From: Ovis canadensis
Taxonomy: Eukaryota; Chordata; Mammalia; Artiodactyla; Bovidae
Reading direction: 5' to 3'
NCBI RefSeq assembly: GCF_042477335.2
Contig: NC_091262.1
Location: 39,157,001 to 39,221,000, forward strand
DNA: 64,000 nucleotides
Shown here: positions 33,563-45,299 of the stretch, piece by piece
Position numbering within the stretch: the stretch's first letter is position 1
Layout of the letters: every line of letters starts with the position of its first letter
Made by a program: the position numbers and the translations under genes
Notes under the pieces: model-generated
What the model was told of the DNA's origin: nothing
Databases searched by the model: none
What the model saw: the letters and a program-made list of their open reading frames with translations, nothing else

Positions 33563-33899
33563 GGGGAAGGGGTGGTCACGTGATCGCCAGTCGCTCCAAT
33601 CTGGGTACCAATTAAGCCCAGACCAGCCAAGAGGGAAAATCAATGAGCGAAGTGACCACTCTGCCCTGGTCTTGCAAAGGACTGCGGAACCGGAGGCCGG
33701 GGAAGGGGGAGCCGAGTGCACCCGGGGAAGAGGCGAGGCGAGGACGCCGTTCGCTGCCCCGGCTCGGCCGCTGGGGGCCGCAGTCACCTTCAGCATATGG
33801 GAGCGGGGAGACGCGAATCCCGGCTGTGGCTCTGACCGCCGGGCTCCCTCCAGCGCGCAGCCTCCGCTCGCTCTTCCCCAGCGCCGCAGCCGCGACCCG

Positions 33900-34356
33900 G
33901 GACCGAGCGGACGTCGCCTTCTCCGAGCTCTGCCGGGGCCCCCATCCTGCCCTCCCCGGTCGCAGCTTCCAGCCAGGCAGCCCCTCTGCGCGTCCGCCGC
34001 GCCCCTCCCGGACCCGCCCCCTCCGTCCCCCGGGTGCGCGCAGTCGCCGCCAGTGCGCCCTGCCTGCCAGCGCGCCCGGGGCGGGCGACGATGGGGAAGC
34101 CGAGCCCAGCTCTTTGCCGCCTAGGGCTTCACGGCCCGCGCAGCTCACCGCCCGCCAGCCCGTGACGCGGCGCCGCCGGCCGAGACACAAAGACCGCGGC
34201 TGGGGCCGCCCGGGGGGCGAGGCCGCGTCCCGGAGCCGCAGCCAGCCCGAGCGCCATGAGAGCCGGTGCCGGCCGCTGGCTGCCCGGGAGAAGCCCGAGC
34301 GGCCGCCTCCCCCGCGGTGCGCCGGCCCGGGCTGCAGCCCTGTGGGCGCAGCGCAG
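33900..34356 (+). other. MINAR1: Candidate untranslated first exon of MINAR1
   Basis: The strong donor GCGCAG followed by GTGAGGGC at 34356/34357 lies in the densest part of the CpG island and would close a noncoding first exon. The 5' limit given is a guess because no start-site signal is visible. Other donors in the island are possible, and transcript evidence would settle it. Confidence 0.4.
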
Positions 34357-35170
34357 GTGAGGGCAGAGCCCGACCCGGGGCGCCGAGGCCACGGCCGCCC
34401 CAGACCCCGGGGTGCCGCCGCGAGTGCGGACCCCGGGGTGCCCGAGAGGAGGCGGGGACTGGCGGGTTCCGGAGCCTTCCCCAGGCGCAGCGATTGAGAT
34501 CGGGCGGACCACGGCGGGAAAGAAGTGGGAGCCTGTAGGGCCGCGTGGGCCCGGCGCCGGGGGAGCCTCGGAGGTAACTTCGGAGAGCCGGCGACGGGCG
34601 GGGGGCGGGAGCGCACGCGTGCTCGTGTGTGCCGGTGCGAGGTGTGTGCGCCGTGTGCTCGCGGCTCGCCGCACACGCGCGCGGGATGTAAAGTCCCGAG
34701 CCGCCGGCTCCCCTCCGCGCCTCCGCTCGGCTGCCTGCGGGGTGCCGCGCTGGGGGCTGTGATGGGAAAGGTGCGTGTGTGTGGTGCTGGGTTTGACCAC
34801 ACCTGGTGGAGAGATCAGGGATTCAGGAAGAGAGTCGACGCGAGAGGACCATGCGGTTTGGGGCAAGTTTTCATGGCTGAAAATTCCCTTGTAGAATCTG
34901 GTATCTTGAGGGTTAAATAGGCCAGCACTAATGTACAAAAAGCCCGACACATCAGAGGCGCCAGGTACCCACCCGAGCCGGACCGACCAGTACATTCAAT
35001 TCTTAAATTGAGATTTCCGGTCACGTTGACGTGGGATGGGATCGTTGGTTTTCCCGAGGAGAGAAGATTGTTCAACTTCACCGGCCAGACGACACAGAAG
35101 CCGGGCCTGGCTGGCGGGGAGCGCGCGCTCACACGCGGCCGCCGCCGCCGTCTAACTCGTACGCCTGCAG

Positions 35171-36875
35171 CATTCCTTGACTGTTGGTCCTCTGAATGCG
35201 AGCGTTCCTCCGGGCTGACACATCCAGCCAGAGTGATCGTTAGTCCACTCTCCCGAGGGTGTCGGGAGCTCCCTGTGTTTGAGCAGCTTCACTGTAGCAG
35301 TGACCACTCCACCACCGCTGTGCTGGAAGACTGTGGCAATGTTCGACTGTTGTGTGCACGCTAGGGAAGATGGTTGGTTCAGGAGCGCTTTTCAGGGGAA
35401 ATCAAGGATCCTGTGAGGAAGACCTGAGCTGGGGGATAGAGAGTCTCTGCGATAAACAATAATGATTTATCTCAGAGGCTTCCAACCCATTTCTCTTGAG
35501 GAAGGGGTGGTTTCCAGAGAGAGAGCAGAGTCCATGCTTCTGCCCTCATGGCTGTGATGGGGGAGCTTTGCTGCCCGGCTGGCTGAGGTCTTATGCATGG
35601 CATCAAGAGTTGCCAGTTGTTTGAGAGCAGCTTATGGAGACAGGTTATGCACTCCTTTCTCCACCAAACAAGCTGTCACTACCACCTCGCCCAGATGGAG
35701 ATGTTTGGTTAATGACCCTTCTTTCCCAGTCCTGTGACCACCAGCATCCCTGGTCCGGATGCTCTGCAGGTAGAAACTGGCAGGCTGCTGTGACCACAGT
35801 ATATCTGTAGGAATGCCACCCTCACAGCAGTATTTTGAGGACAGTTGAGATAAGAGAAGGACGTTAAAGAGAGTGGGGTGCCTGATGCTCTGATGCTGTA
35901 GGGAGAGTTGGACACCCTCCTTTTAGGGGCGACAGAGGAAGGAGGTGCAGGAGAGAGAAGGAGGGACCTTGGAGAACAAACAAATTGAGAGATTTTCTTA
36001 CCTGGAAGGAAAACCTTGACTGTCTGGTAAAAAGAGTCTGATTTTTACTGTACTTGTCTGAGAGGCTTGTATAAATCTGAGACTATGTGCAAATAAATTG
36101 CCAGGCAAATAATAGCTCAAACAGTGTATTTGCATTTCTGATGAGCTTGGTGAGGAAGTGTTGTATAGCACTTAATACTTGGAAGACAGACAGAGGTTTC
36201 TTTGTCAGTGATGTGTTCTTTTTGAATTTTACAAATATAATATTCTACACCACCACCCCCCACCCGCCACTCCAGCCAATGCTAGAGGCGAAATTGATGT
36301 GGTTTTCCAGCTTCCAAAAGCCTTTGCAGCTTATTAACTCTCTAATACTCTCTCTGGAACATTCAGTCGCTCCTGTGAGGTTAAGATGTCTGTCCTGTCT
36401 CTGTCCACTGCACACAGAACTGGTCTCAGGCCGGCGGTTCTCATTCAGGAGCCCCCAGATAAGTCCTTTCTTGGATCCTGAAAAATGTGAAGCAGAAAGC
36501 AGTGTTGCAGCTATGGCTTGGCGCCTGCTGAGCTGGGACTTGATGACCAGGAGAAGAAAGGGGAAGGCCCTGCTGTCTGCTTCTGCCAAGTGGTGATGTG
36601 TGTTCTCAAAGTAGCCGGGAAAGATTCCAGGTTCCCCTGTGGCTGTGCCGCTAAAGCCCACTGATTAGCTTTCCCCATTGACATCAGGAACTTAGCTGCA
36701 GACTTGGTATAAATTGAAAAATAAGGGGATGGGGGGTGGGTATGGAGTTTAGAGACAGGCAAAGGCAGTTGGCAGGCAGCCTCTGGCATGCATCTAACTC
36801 ATGATATGACCTCAGTAAGTTACTTAAGTTTTCTGCGTGTTTCTATAAAATGAGAGAGCATCAGACTGGACCATC
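35171..36875. other. Start of intron 1, repeat-poor
   Basis: No repeat recognised over about 1.7 kb directly downstream of the CpG island. This is the most plausible place in the intron for regulatory sequence, but I see no specific site. Confidence 0.5.
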
Positions 36876-36877
36876 AG

Positions 36878-37208
36878 TTTTTCTTCTGGACTGTGCTGGG
36901 TCTTCACTGCTGCGCGGGCTTTCTTTAGTTGTGGTGAGCAACGGCTGCTCTTCGGTGCAGTACACAGGCTTCTCATTGCAGTGGCTTCTCTTATTGTGGA
37001 GCAAGGGCTCTAGGGCGAGTGGGCTTCAATATTTGCTGCACATGATCTCAGTAGTTGCGGCTCCTGTGCACTAGAGCACAGGCTCAGTAGTTGTGACGCA
37101 TGGCCTTAGTTGCTCTGCAGCATATGGGATCTTCCCAGACCAGGGATCAAACTCGCTTCTCCTGCATTGGCAGGTGGATTCTTTACCACTGAGCCACCAG
37201 GGAAGCCC
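36878..37208 (-). repeat. CHR SINE, long form, antisense
   Basis: Full CHR in reverse ending ccaccagggaagcccc. A further partial CHR end (ttcttaaccactggaccacc) follows at 37219-37240. Confidence 0.9.
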
Positions 37209-37496
37209 CAGAATGCAGGTTCTTAACCACTGGACCACCAGTGGTTAATGGTCCCATAGATCATTAGTTTTTTTTCCCCTCTTCTCTCTAAGAATAGAAC
37301 TCTTTAACTTGAATCTTATATGAAAGTTAAGTACATGAAACAGATTAGAGATGAGGGAGGGACATGGCAGCCTGTTCACTTCCCAGGGTAATTTCCAAAG
37401 CACTCTCTTGGAACCAGTTTGAGAACCCCTAGAAGGCTTCTTTCTAGAATGTGCATATCCCCCCTCTGAGTGTCGGAAATGAAATATTGTGGTTCC

Positions 37497-38334
37497 TTGT
37501 TGTTGTTGTTCAGTTGCTCAGTCATGTCCAACTCTTTGTGACCCTATGAACTGCAGCATGCCAGGTTTCCTTGTCCTTCACCATCGGAGTTTGCTCAAGT
37601 TCATGTCCACTGAGTCAGTGATGCTATCTAACCATCTCATCCTCTGTTGCCCCCTTCTCCTTTTGACTTCAATCTTTCCCAGCATCAGGGTCTTTTCCAG
37701 TGAGTTGGCTCTTCTCATCAGGTGACCAAATATTGGAGCTTCAGCTTTACCATCAGTCCTTTCAATGAATATTCAAGGTTGATTTCCTTTAAGATTGACT
37801 GGTTTGATTTCCTTGCTGTCCAAGGGACCCTAAAGAGTCTTCTACAGTGCCCCAGTTTGAAAGCATCAATTCTTTGGTGCTCAGCCTTCTTTATAGTCCA
37901 ACTCTCACATCTGTACCTGACTACTAGAAAACCATACCTTTGACTGTACAGACCTTTGTCAGTAAGGTGATGTCTTTGCTTTTTAATATGCTGTCTAGGT
38001 TTGTCATAGTTTTCCTTTCAAGGAGCAAGCATCTTTTAATTTCACAGCTGCAGTCACTGTCCACAGTGATTTTGAAGACCAAGAAAATAAAATCTGTCAC
38101 TGTTTCCACTTTTTCCCCATCTATTTGCCATGTAGTGATGGGACTGGATGCCATTTTAGTTTTTTCAATGTTGAATTTTAAGCTAGATTTTTCACTTTTC
38201 TCTTTTACCCTCATCTAGGAGAAGGAAATGGCAACCCACTCCAGTGTTCTTGCCTGGAGAATCCCAGGGATGGTGGAGCTTGGTGGGCTGCCATCTATGG
38301 GGTCGCATAGAGTCAGACACAACTGAAGCAACTT

Positions 38335-38376
<42 letters not shown>

Positions 38377-38840
38377 GGCTCTTGAGTTGCTCTTTGTTTT
38401 TTGCCATAAGAGTGGTATCATCTCCATATCTGAGGTTCATATTTCTCCCATCAGTCTTGATTCCAGCTTGTGACTCATCCAGCCTAGTATTTTATATGAG
38501 GTAGTTGCATAGAAGTTAAGTAAACAGGGAGACAATATACATCCTTGACATACTCCTTTCCCAATTTGGAGCCAGTCTGTTGTTCCATGACCGGTTCTAC
38601 CTGTTGCTTCTTGACCTGCATACAGATTTCTCAGAAAACAAGTAAGCTGGTGTGGTATTCCCATCTTTTTGAGAATTTTCCACAGTTTGTTGTGATCCAC
38701 ACAGTCAAAGGCTTTCTTGTTGTCAATGAAACAGAAGTAGATGTTTGTCTGGAATTCCTTTGCTTTCTCCATGATCCAGTGAATATTGGCAATTTGATCT
38801 CTGGTTCCTCTGCCTTTTCTAAGCCCAGCTTGTAGCCTTC
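37497..38840 (-). repeat. BovB LINE, antisense, split by Bov-A2
   Basis: About 1.18 kb of BovB in reverse on both sides of a nested Bov-A2 at 38217-38375. RT motifs (CQGCILSP) are readable on the minus strand near 38540. Confidence 0.96.
38217..38375 (+). repeat. Bov-A2 monomer with (AGC)n tail
   Basis: Sense Bov-A2 from agaaggaaatggcaaccc to gaagcaacttagc, followed by about 13 AGC units at 38335-38375. A likely polymorphic trinucleotide repeat. Confidence 0.94.
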
Positions 38841-38889
38841 TAATTCTGTGTCATTGACATGTCACCCACCTTTCCTGATCCTAGTAGCT

Positions 38890-39035
38890 GATCCTCCTTG
38901 ATGTCTAGTTAACCCCCTACAACGTGGACTCCTGAAAGACGGTGTCCTCTTCAGCCTGAAAGCTCCTGAAATCTAGTACTGTACCCGGCAGGGAATTAGG
39001 TACTCAGTAAATGCTTACTGAATGGATGAGACAAC
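38890..39035 (+). repeat. L2 3' fragment
   Basis: Ends with the L2-type gaattaggtactcagtaaatgc and ttactgaatgga. Confidence 0.7.
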
Positions 39036-39125
39036 AAAGGAGTAAAGTTATTTTGACTCAGTAGGAACTAATGGATGGAACCACTACAGTATAAGTTGTA
39101 GGAGGACAGGGACTTTGGAATATTT

Positions 39126-39262
39126 GTTGTTGTTGTTTAATCACTAAATCCTTTTCCAACTCTTTTGTGACTCCATGGTTTGTAGCCCACCAGGCTCCTC
39201 TGTCCATGGGATTTTCCAGGCAAGAGCACTAGAGTGGGTTGCCAGTTCCTTCTCCAGGGAAA
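39126..39262 (-). repeat. Bov-tA fragment, antisense
   Basis: Starts with GTT repeats; reverse Bov-tA lacking its head, ending ccttctccaggg. Confidence 0.88.
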
Positions 39263-39467
39263 TGTTGTTGTATATCAGTGCCTAGAACATGGCCTGGCAC
39301 AGGCAGATTTTGGCTCATTGCAAGAAAAACCTTTAAATTAGTTAAAGTTGGGAACTGATTGCTCCAAGAGGTCATCAGCACCATGTGTGTGATGGTTATT
39401 CTTCTGCTAATAAAGATTCTCACTCTCTGTCCTTCTGGGAACGTGGTGGATTGCAGCTCCCTGAAAT

Positions 39468-39614
39468 TATTATTTTATTTTTTTAATTAATTTTTTATTG
39501 GGGTGTAGTTGCTTTACAATGTCATGTTAGTTTCTGCTGTACAGCAAAATGAATCAGCTATACCCACACATATATATAAGGAAGTCCCTTTTGGACTTTT
39601 TCCCATTCATGTTC
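39468..39614 (-). repeat. L1 3' end, antisense
   Basis: ttattggggtgtagttgctt through ggactttttcccattcatg. Confidence 0.9.
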
Positions 39615-39617
39615 CTT

Positions 39618-39745
39618 CTATTTGTGTGTGCTCAGTTGTGTCTGACTCTTTGCGACCCCATGGACTGTAGCCTGCCAGGCTCCTCTGTCCATGGAATTCT
39701 CCAGGCGAGAATATTGGAGTGGGTTACCATTTCCTCCTCCCCTGT
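39618..39745 (-). repeat. Bov-tA fragment, antisense
   Basis: Adjoins the L1 end; reverse Bov-tA truncated after ccatttcctcctcc. Confidence 0.9.
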
Positions 39746-39855
39746 CCCCTGAAATTAGATGTGGTCTTGTGCCTTGTTTGGCTGGGAGCTTTCAGAGTTT
39801 TGGCAGGTGCCTCACTTGTTGTTCTTCCTTTTCTTCTGCTCCAGGGACAAAGCTC

Positions 39856-39962
39856 CATGGGAGTTCCCTGGAAGTCCAGTGGTTAGGACTTGGAGTTCTC
39901 ACTGCTGTGGCCCTGGATTCTACCCCGGCCAGGAACTAGGATCCTGCAAACGTTGCGGGGCC
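39856..39962 (+). repeat. CHR SINE fragment
   Basis: gggagttccctggaagtcca head with ccggccaggaactaggatcc; diverged. Confidence 0.75.
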
Positions 39963-40340
39963 TGCCTCTCGGCCTGGATTCTAGGCTGAAGGTGGAGAGG
40001 AGCAGAACCCCTGGCTGACTCATGCAGGTCACATCCATGGATAAGAGATAAACCACTGGGGTTTCAAGCTCTTGGAATCCAGGGACAGTCTTGCTACAGT
40101 ATAACCTAGTCTGTTCTGATGGATGCAGCACGTAAAAGAGCTTAAGACAACACTGGTGTGTGATCAGAGCACATTGGGATCGAGTGTTATCCTCAAAGGC
40201 CAGAGGTTGCTGAGACAGAGTTTCATGAAGATTTGAACCTTGGTGTGGTTCCTACATTGAGGTGTGTAGCTGTCATTTTTGCTAAAGTGTTCCTTTGCTG
40301 ATATACCCAGGCCAGTCTTTTACAGAAGGACCCATGGTTA
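39963..40340. other. Intron 1, nothing recognised
   Basis: No named repeat. Confidence 0.5.
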
Positions 40341-40345
40341 ACCAA

Positions 40346-40512
40346 GGCTTCCCAGGTGGCTCAGTGGTAAAGAACCCACCTGCCAATGCAGGAGACCTGA
40401 GTTTGATCCCTGGGTCAGGAAGATCCCCTGCAGGAGGCAATGGAAACCCACTTCAGTATTCTGGCATGCTCAGTCCCTGGGGTCCCAAAGAGCTGGACGC
40501 AACTGAGCACAC
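40346..40512 (+). repeat. Bov-tA SINE, internally shortened
   Basis: Head and B-box region intact; the middle is deleted after cagtattctggcatgc; tail caactgagcac. Confidence 0.9.
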
Positions 40513-40689
40513 ATGCAAAAGCATGATAGCCGGAGGCCTAATGCATAAGACACAAACTGCTGGCTTAATAGATGCGTGCGAATAAAGTGAATCTGATAAA
40601 TGTGCTCACTGATCAGGGAGAAATGCCCATTAGAAGCCAGATAATAAGCTCTTTTGTGAGCTTGGAGTGAAATGTAGGGGAGTCAGTGG

Positions 40690-40803
40690 AATGGCTGGTG
40701 TCCTATGGCTGGGACAGGCAGGGGTCCTCCCAGATGAGGGATTGAAACCGTGTCTCCTGCATTGGCAGGTGGATTCCTCACCACTGAGCCACCAGGGAAG
40801 CCC
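40690..40803 (-). repeat. CHR or Bov-tA head, antisense
   Basis: Contains attggcaggtggattcctc and ends gagccaccagggaagccc. Confidence 0.85.
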
Positions 40804-42750
40804 TGATGTTTCCTTCTTTATCCAAGTTCGAAAACCACTTGCTGAATGCACTCCATACGCAAAGACGCACAGACACCCCCACCCCCCTGCCATTTAGTAC
40901 CATCCTTAGCACGTGACTTGTCCAGCACGAATACCGTGTGACTTTTCTGGGGCTCTGTTGCCCGTGTTCTCAGCAGTGGGAACTTTCCTGGCAGCCTCTT
41001 TGACTGGCTTGGCCTGTGAGAACAGAGCACTACGGAAGCTCCCAGCCTGCAGCCCTCCACCTCCCCTCTGCCATGCGTGTCTTCCTTGGGGTTCCTCTGT
41101 CTGCTGTGATCTTTCTTCCTGCCTCTCCCCTCGGGTCCTGGAGGGCACTTCTGACTCCCAGAGGCTGATGTGCTGTGATGACCGCGCTGGGGCCTCTGCA
41201 GTATCACTGGGATTTTGAGAAAGAAAAATTTTAAGCAGGATGCTAAGCATGCCTGTTTTATGGTTACTTAAGGAGACTTCAAGCAAACAGCTGAGAAAAC
41301 AAACCAAAAGTCAGTAGGGATTCATGGGAATGTGAAGGGCTTTGGACCCTCCTGGAAGCCTGGAGGGTTGACAGCAGCCGTGAGAGGCCAGCTGAGACTC
41401 AGCAATGCGGCCTGTTTCTGGAGCTGGGGTTGAAGGGAATGCAGAGTCGTTTTTCATTGTGGGTGCAGAATGGAGAGCAGGTATTGAGTGGGTGGGAGTG
41501 AATGGGGAGGGTAGTGAGGGGGTGGGGGTGGGGGTGTGGGTGGGGGTGTGGGTGGGTAGTGAGTGGGGATGGACAGTGAGTGCCCTGGGTGGTGGGCTCT
41601 CTCCTGCTCTGTCTGACAGCCGTGGGCACACTCCCTGCGCTGTGCTGTGATAGACCAGTGCTAGTCTGTGCTTCCCTCTGATCCCTGAGCCCAGAAGGGG
41701 CGGGACAGTATCTTGTTCCCATCTTGGCCATGGCCGGCAAGGAGCTGGCACAGAGCTGGGCAGTGCAGTAGCACTGTTGTGTGAAGCAGGGACTGGCTGT
41801 CACTTCAGATGATTCAGAAGGCTCTCTGTGGGGCCGGGAAAGCCTGGCTCCAGAGCTGCTGCGTGATGGAAAAGTGGAATGATTCAGTGTCCCATCACCT
41901 CCGTGTGAGTCAACATTACGGTGTGGCCACCGGAAAGAGGCTCAGCTTAAGGACAGCATAGGGAAGGAGGAGGGGACTTCTGCTGTTTTCTGTACTTCAG
42001 TGTAAGGAGGCTTAGCTGGAGGAGCTCATGAGCAGATTGAAGATGATTAAAAGTATCAGGGTCATCACTGCTAGGATACATCTAGTCCAGCATTCCCAAG
42101 CCACTGTCACGGTGTCGAGGGTACCAGAGCCTCTTGGGGATCTTTATACAAGCAGATATCAGGTTTTGCCCCACTCTGCCCGGTCAGAATGTCTGGGCTT
42201 GAGGCCTGGGCTCCAGTTTATTCTCCGCTTTTACAAGTGCTGTTTGGAGTTGCTAGAGGAAGGGGAAGATCCGAGTCAGAGACCACATCCCCATCCACAG
42301 GAAGAATTCCGGGAGTCACAGCCAGGTCCCGGATGGCTGAAGGACCTGGGCTGGACCAGTTCTTTGTCTCAGGTGCCCAGGCAGGCATGGGTCAGGGTTG
42401 CTGTGAGCTTGAAAAATGTGGGGGAGGGATGTGACAATGTGGCCTTCCATGTGTCCAGGATTTTAGGATAAATTCCAGGATTATAGTACAAGGGAGTCCT
42501 TATCAACATCACCAGTTATCTTTATCTTCAGCTGCCAGTCAACACAGGGTTCTAGCTGATAGGCTGGGCAAACCAGATCTTGTTTTATCAACTAGAGCAA
42601 AGCATTTGTCTTCCGAGAAGGACTGCAAACCTTCCAGCTGTGTCTACTCTAAATATGAGAAAGTGAAGAGGACAGACCATCCTTCTTTCTGCATGTGCAC
42701 TGGTTGTTAGGGGTTCAGGCCCTCCAGTAAAGAGGTTAGCCCTCACCACA
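40804..42750. other. Intron 1, repeat-poor, with a G-rich tract
   Basis: About 1.9 kb without a recognised interspersed repeat. A G-rich imperfect tandem tract lies at 41487-41580. Open frames of up to about 147 codons lack coding character. Confidence 0.5.
41487..41580 (+). repeat. G-rich GTGGGG tract
   Basis: Multiple runs of three to five G separated by T, GT or A, on the transcribed-RNA sense strand; potential G-quadruplex. Confidence 0.85.
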
Positions 42751-42754
42751 CCCC

Positions 42755-43184
42755 CTGGATGGCCATGTCCTAATACCCAGGAACCTGTGAATATGTGACC
42801 TGTCCTTTGCAGATGTGATTAAGTTCAGATCTTGAGACGGGGAGATTATGCTGGATGATCGAGGGGTTCAGAGCAAACACAAGAGCCTACAGATGGGAAA
42901 GAGGATTCAGAAGAGCTAGTGAAGGAGGTGTGGCCACTGGAGTAGAGCTCAAAATGATGTAATTTCTGGCTTTGAAGATGGACACAGGGGCCATGAGTCA
43001 GGGACTGTGGGCAGCTTCCCGGAGCTGAAAAATGCAAGGAAACAGATTGTCCCCTAGAGGAGCCTCTGGAAGGAATTCAGCCCTTGCTAATACCTGGATT
43101 AAAAAGTCCATCTGGACTTTGAGACTATAAGTTTGTATGGTTTTAAGCCACTATATTTATGGTATTTGTTATAGCAGCAATAAG
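42755..43184 (+). repeat. MLT1-type MaLR LTR
   Basis: Matches MLT1 landmarks: cctaatacccaggaacctgt, cagatgtgattaagttcag and ttttaagccac-type phrases near the end. Old and diverged; noncoding. Confidence 0.8.
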
Positions 43185-43422
43185 AAGATCCCATATACGG
43201 GACTTCCCAGGTGATGCTAGTGGTAAAGAACCCACCTGCCATTGCAGGAGACATAGAAGACATGGGTTTGATCCCTGGGTTGGGAAGATCCACTGGAGAA
43301 GACAATGGCCCCCCACTCTAGTCTTCTTGCCTGGAGAATCCCATGGACAGAGGAGCCTGATGGGCTACAGTCTATAGGGTCGCAAAGAGTCAGATATGAC
43401 TGAAGCGATTTAGCACATAGGA
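43185..43422 (+). repeat. Bov-tA SINE at the end of MLT1
   Basis: Sense copy. The direct repeat CAGCAATAAG at 43175-43184 and 43423-43432 marks the target. Confidence 0.92.
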
Positions 43423-43621
43423 CAGCAATAAGCAACTATTAATAATACAGCACAACCTCTGAGATGATGAGTATTTGCCACCTAAGTGTCAAGAGCCAAC
43501 AGAATTTTGCAGACCCAGAGGCATAACTTTGACTTCTTCTGGTGGCAGTGGACTTTCTGGGCAATCTGATCAGCTCTACACCTTGGTCAGTGTTTCTTGA
43601 ATCCTAAAACTCTTCCCTCTC

Positions 43622-43774
43622 GGGATTTCCCTGGTGGTCCAGTGGCTAAGACTCTGTGCTCCCAAAGCAAGAGGCCTGGGTTCAATCCTTGGTCAGGGAC
43701 CTAGATCCCATGTGTTCCAACTAAGACCTGGTACAGCCAAATAAACAAATAAATATTAAAAAAAAAAAAAAACC
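43622..43774 (+). repeat. CHR SINE, short form
   Basis: ggatttccctggtggtccag head, aaataaacaaataaatatt and an A15 tail. Confidence 0.92.
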
Positions 43775-44094
43775 TCTATCCTCTCTAAAACAAATCCATG
43801 AAGCCCAAAGTTTCCTCTTAGACTGCAGTTTTGGAAACACAGCAATAAAATTTCAACATTGTCCCCACAGTGCGTATAGTCCCTGAGACCACATAGCCAT
43901 ACCCAGTTATGCGGTGACCACATGCAGCATCTAGATATGCATTTACATTTATCACTGAAATAAAAACAAACAGTTAAATTAAAACAAAGCAGAAAAATGA
44001 CATACCATTTCCCCCCCTCAAATGTCATATATAGGAAAATACATGCAAAGAGGTTAGGAGAAACTTTCCTAAATGAGAAATGAACCAGAGAGTT

Positions 44095-44358
44095 GTTTGT
44101 TTTCAATTTTTGGCTACACTGGATCTTCATTGCTGTGCTCTGGCTTTCTCTAATTGCCCCGAGTAGGTGTTACTCTCTAGTTGTGGTGTTCGGGCTTCTC
44201 ACTGTGGTGGCTCATGGGCTTTAGAGCATGAGGGCTTTAGTAGCTGCGCATGCCTCTAGTCACCCTGAGCCGTGTGGAATCTTCCCAAACCAGGGATTGA
44301 ACCCATGTCCCCTGCATTGGCAGGCAGGTTCTTCACCAGTGGACCACAGGGAAGCCCA
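44095..44358 (-). repeat. CHR SINE, long form, antisense
   Basis: 12-base TSD aaccagagagtt (44083-44094) and aaccagagggtt (44359-44370), one mismatch. Confidence 0.93.
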
Positions 44359-44749
44359 AACCAGAGGGTTCTTATCCTGTTTTCTGTTATGAAACATTCT
44401 GACTTCCCCTCAGGGGTACTTGTCTGTCCTTCTCCATCCCAACAGTCATCATCTGGTCCAGGGCCTCATCTCTTCCTAGGAAGTTAAAGGTTAGGAGGGA
44501 GGCTACCCTTAGAAGGATGGTTTTAGGTGGAGAGAGGAGAAGTTGAGGGAACTCCCAGGTCTCATTATTGTTTCACTCTAAAATGGAATGTGAGAGGTGT
44601 CTGTGCTATTTTGGGGGGACATTTTGATAAAGACCATAGTCACCTTAGAGATAAATATTGTATCATTGACAGTAAAGTAGTAAATAGTGTTTATTTGCAC
44701 ATCATGATGTATAAAATGCCTTCCTGGCCAACCAAACACACCAGTCATG

Positions 44750-45135
44750 CTTCAACCTCAGGACCTTTGCACTCGCTATTTGCTCTGCCGGAACGCTTGA
44801 CTTCCTCTTCATGAAAGGCAGCTAGGCATGTGGTTGGCTCTGTTGCCTATTTGGGGGCTCCACTTAGATGTAATCTTTACCCAGAGGACTTCTCTGAACA
44901 TCTTTTTAACAATTGCAGTCTCTACCCCTGGTCCCCTACTTTCTAAATCCTCCTCTATTTTCCTCCATAGTATTTTCCACCATCTAATATACTATTCTCT
45001 TTATTTATCTCTTTTGCTTATTGTATGTCTCCCCACTAGCATATAAGTTCATGAGGGTAGTTGTTGTTTTTTAATCTGCTTGAATAGCCTGTTATATTTC
45101 CAGTAGTTATAGAAATTATGCCTGACACATGCCAT
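44750..45135 (+). repeat. L2 LINE remnant
   Basis: Typical phrases: caacctcaggacctttgcac, tgtctccccactagcatataag and ttcatgagggtag. Confidence 0.8.
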
Positions 45136-45299
45136 TTACAAGATTTTTGAATGAAATCATGAATGTCTCCTTTGACCATGTTAGAAATCCCAGGAAGAGG
45201 AATTGCTATCTTCCTTTTCTAGGTGAGAACACCAAAGATCGGAGGTAATAATTTACTTCCCCGGGTTCCCCTTACTGGGATTTCCTGAAAATCCTTGTT

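Larger units (their letters stand above)
33030..35170 (+). promoter_or_regulatory. MINAR1: CpG island, probable MINAR1 promoter
   Basis: This is the only long GC- and CpG-rich stretch in the window, densest at 33690-34740. It contains GC boxes on the C-rich strand near 34013-34021 and on the G-rich strand near 34078-34087. I see no TATA box at a sensible position. It lies about 22 kb upstream of the first coding exon, a spacing that fits my recollection of the human gene. A CpG-island, TATA-less promoter with dispersed start sites is inferred. CpG islands often fire in both directions, so a divergent noncoding transcript is possible. Confidence 0.8.

Noticed and set aside
33612..34802. 396-codon open frame on the minus strand, and 284- and 288-codon frames nearby, in the CpG island
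   Set aside because: GC-rich sequence has few stop codons. The products are low-complexity Arg/Pro/Ala/Gly with no domain, and frames in several phases overlap.
38335..38375. AGC run as a polyglutamine or polyalanine coding repeat
   Set aside because: It is the tail of a Bov-A2 SINE inside BovB in an intron, with no coding context.
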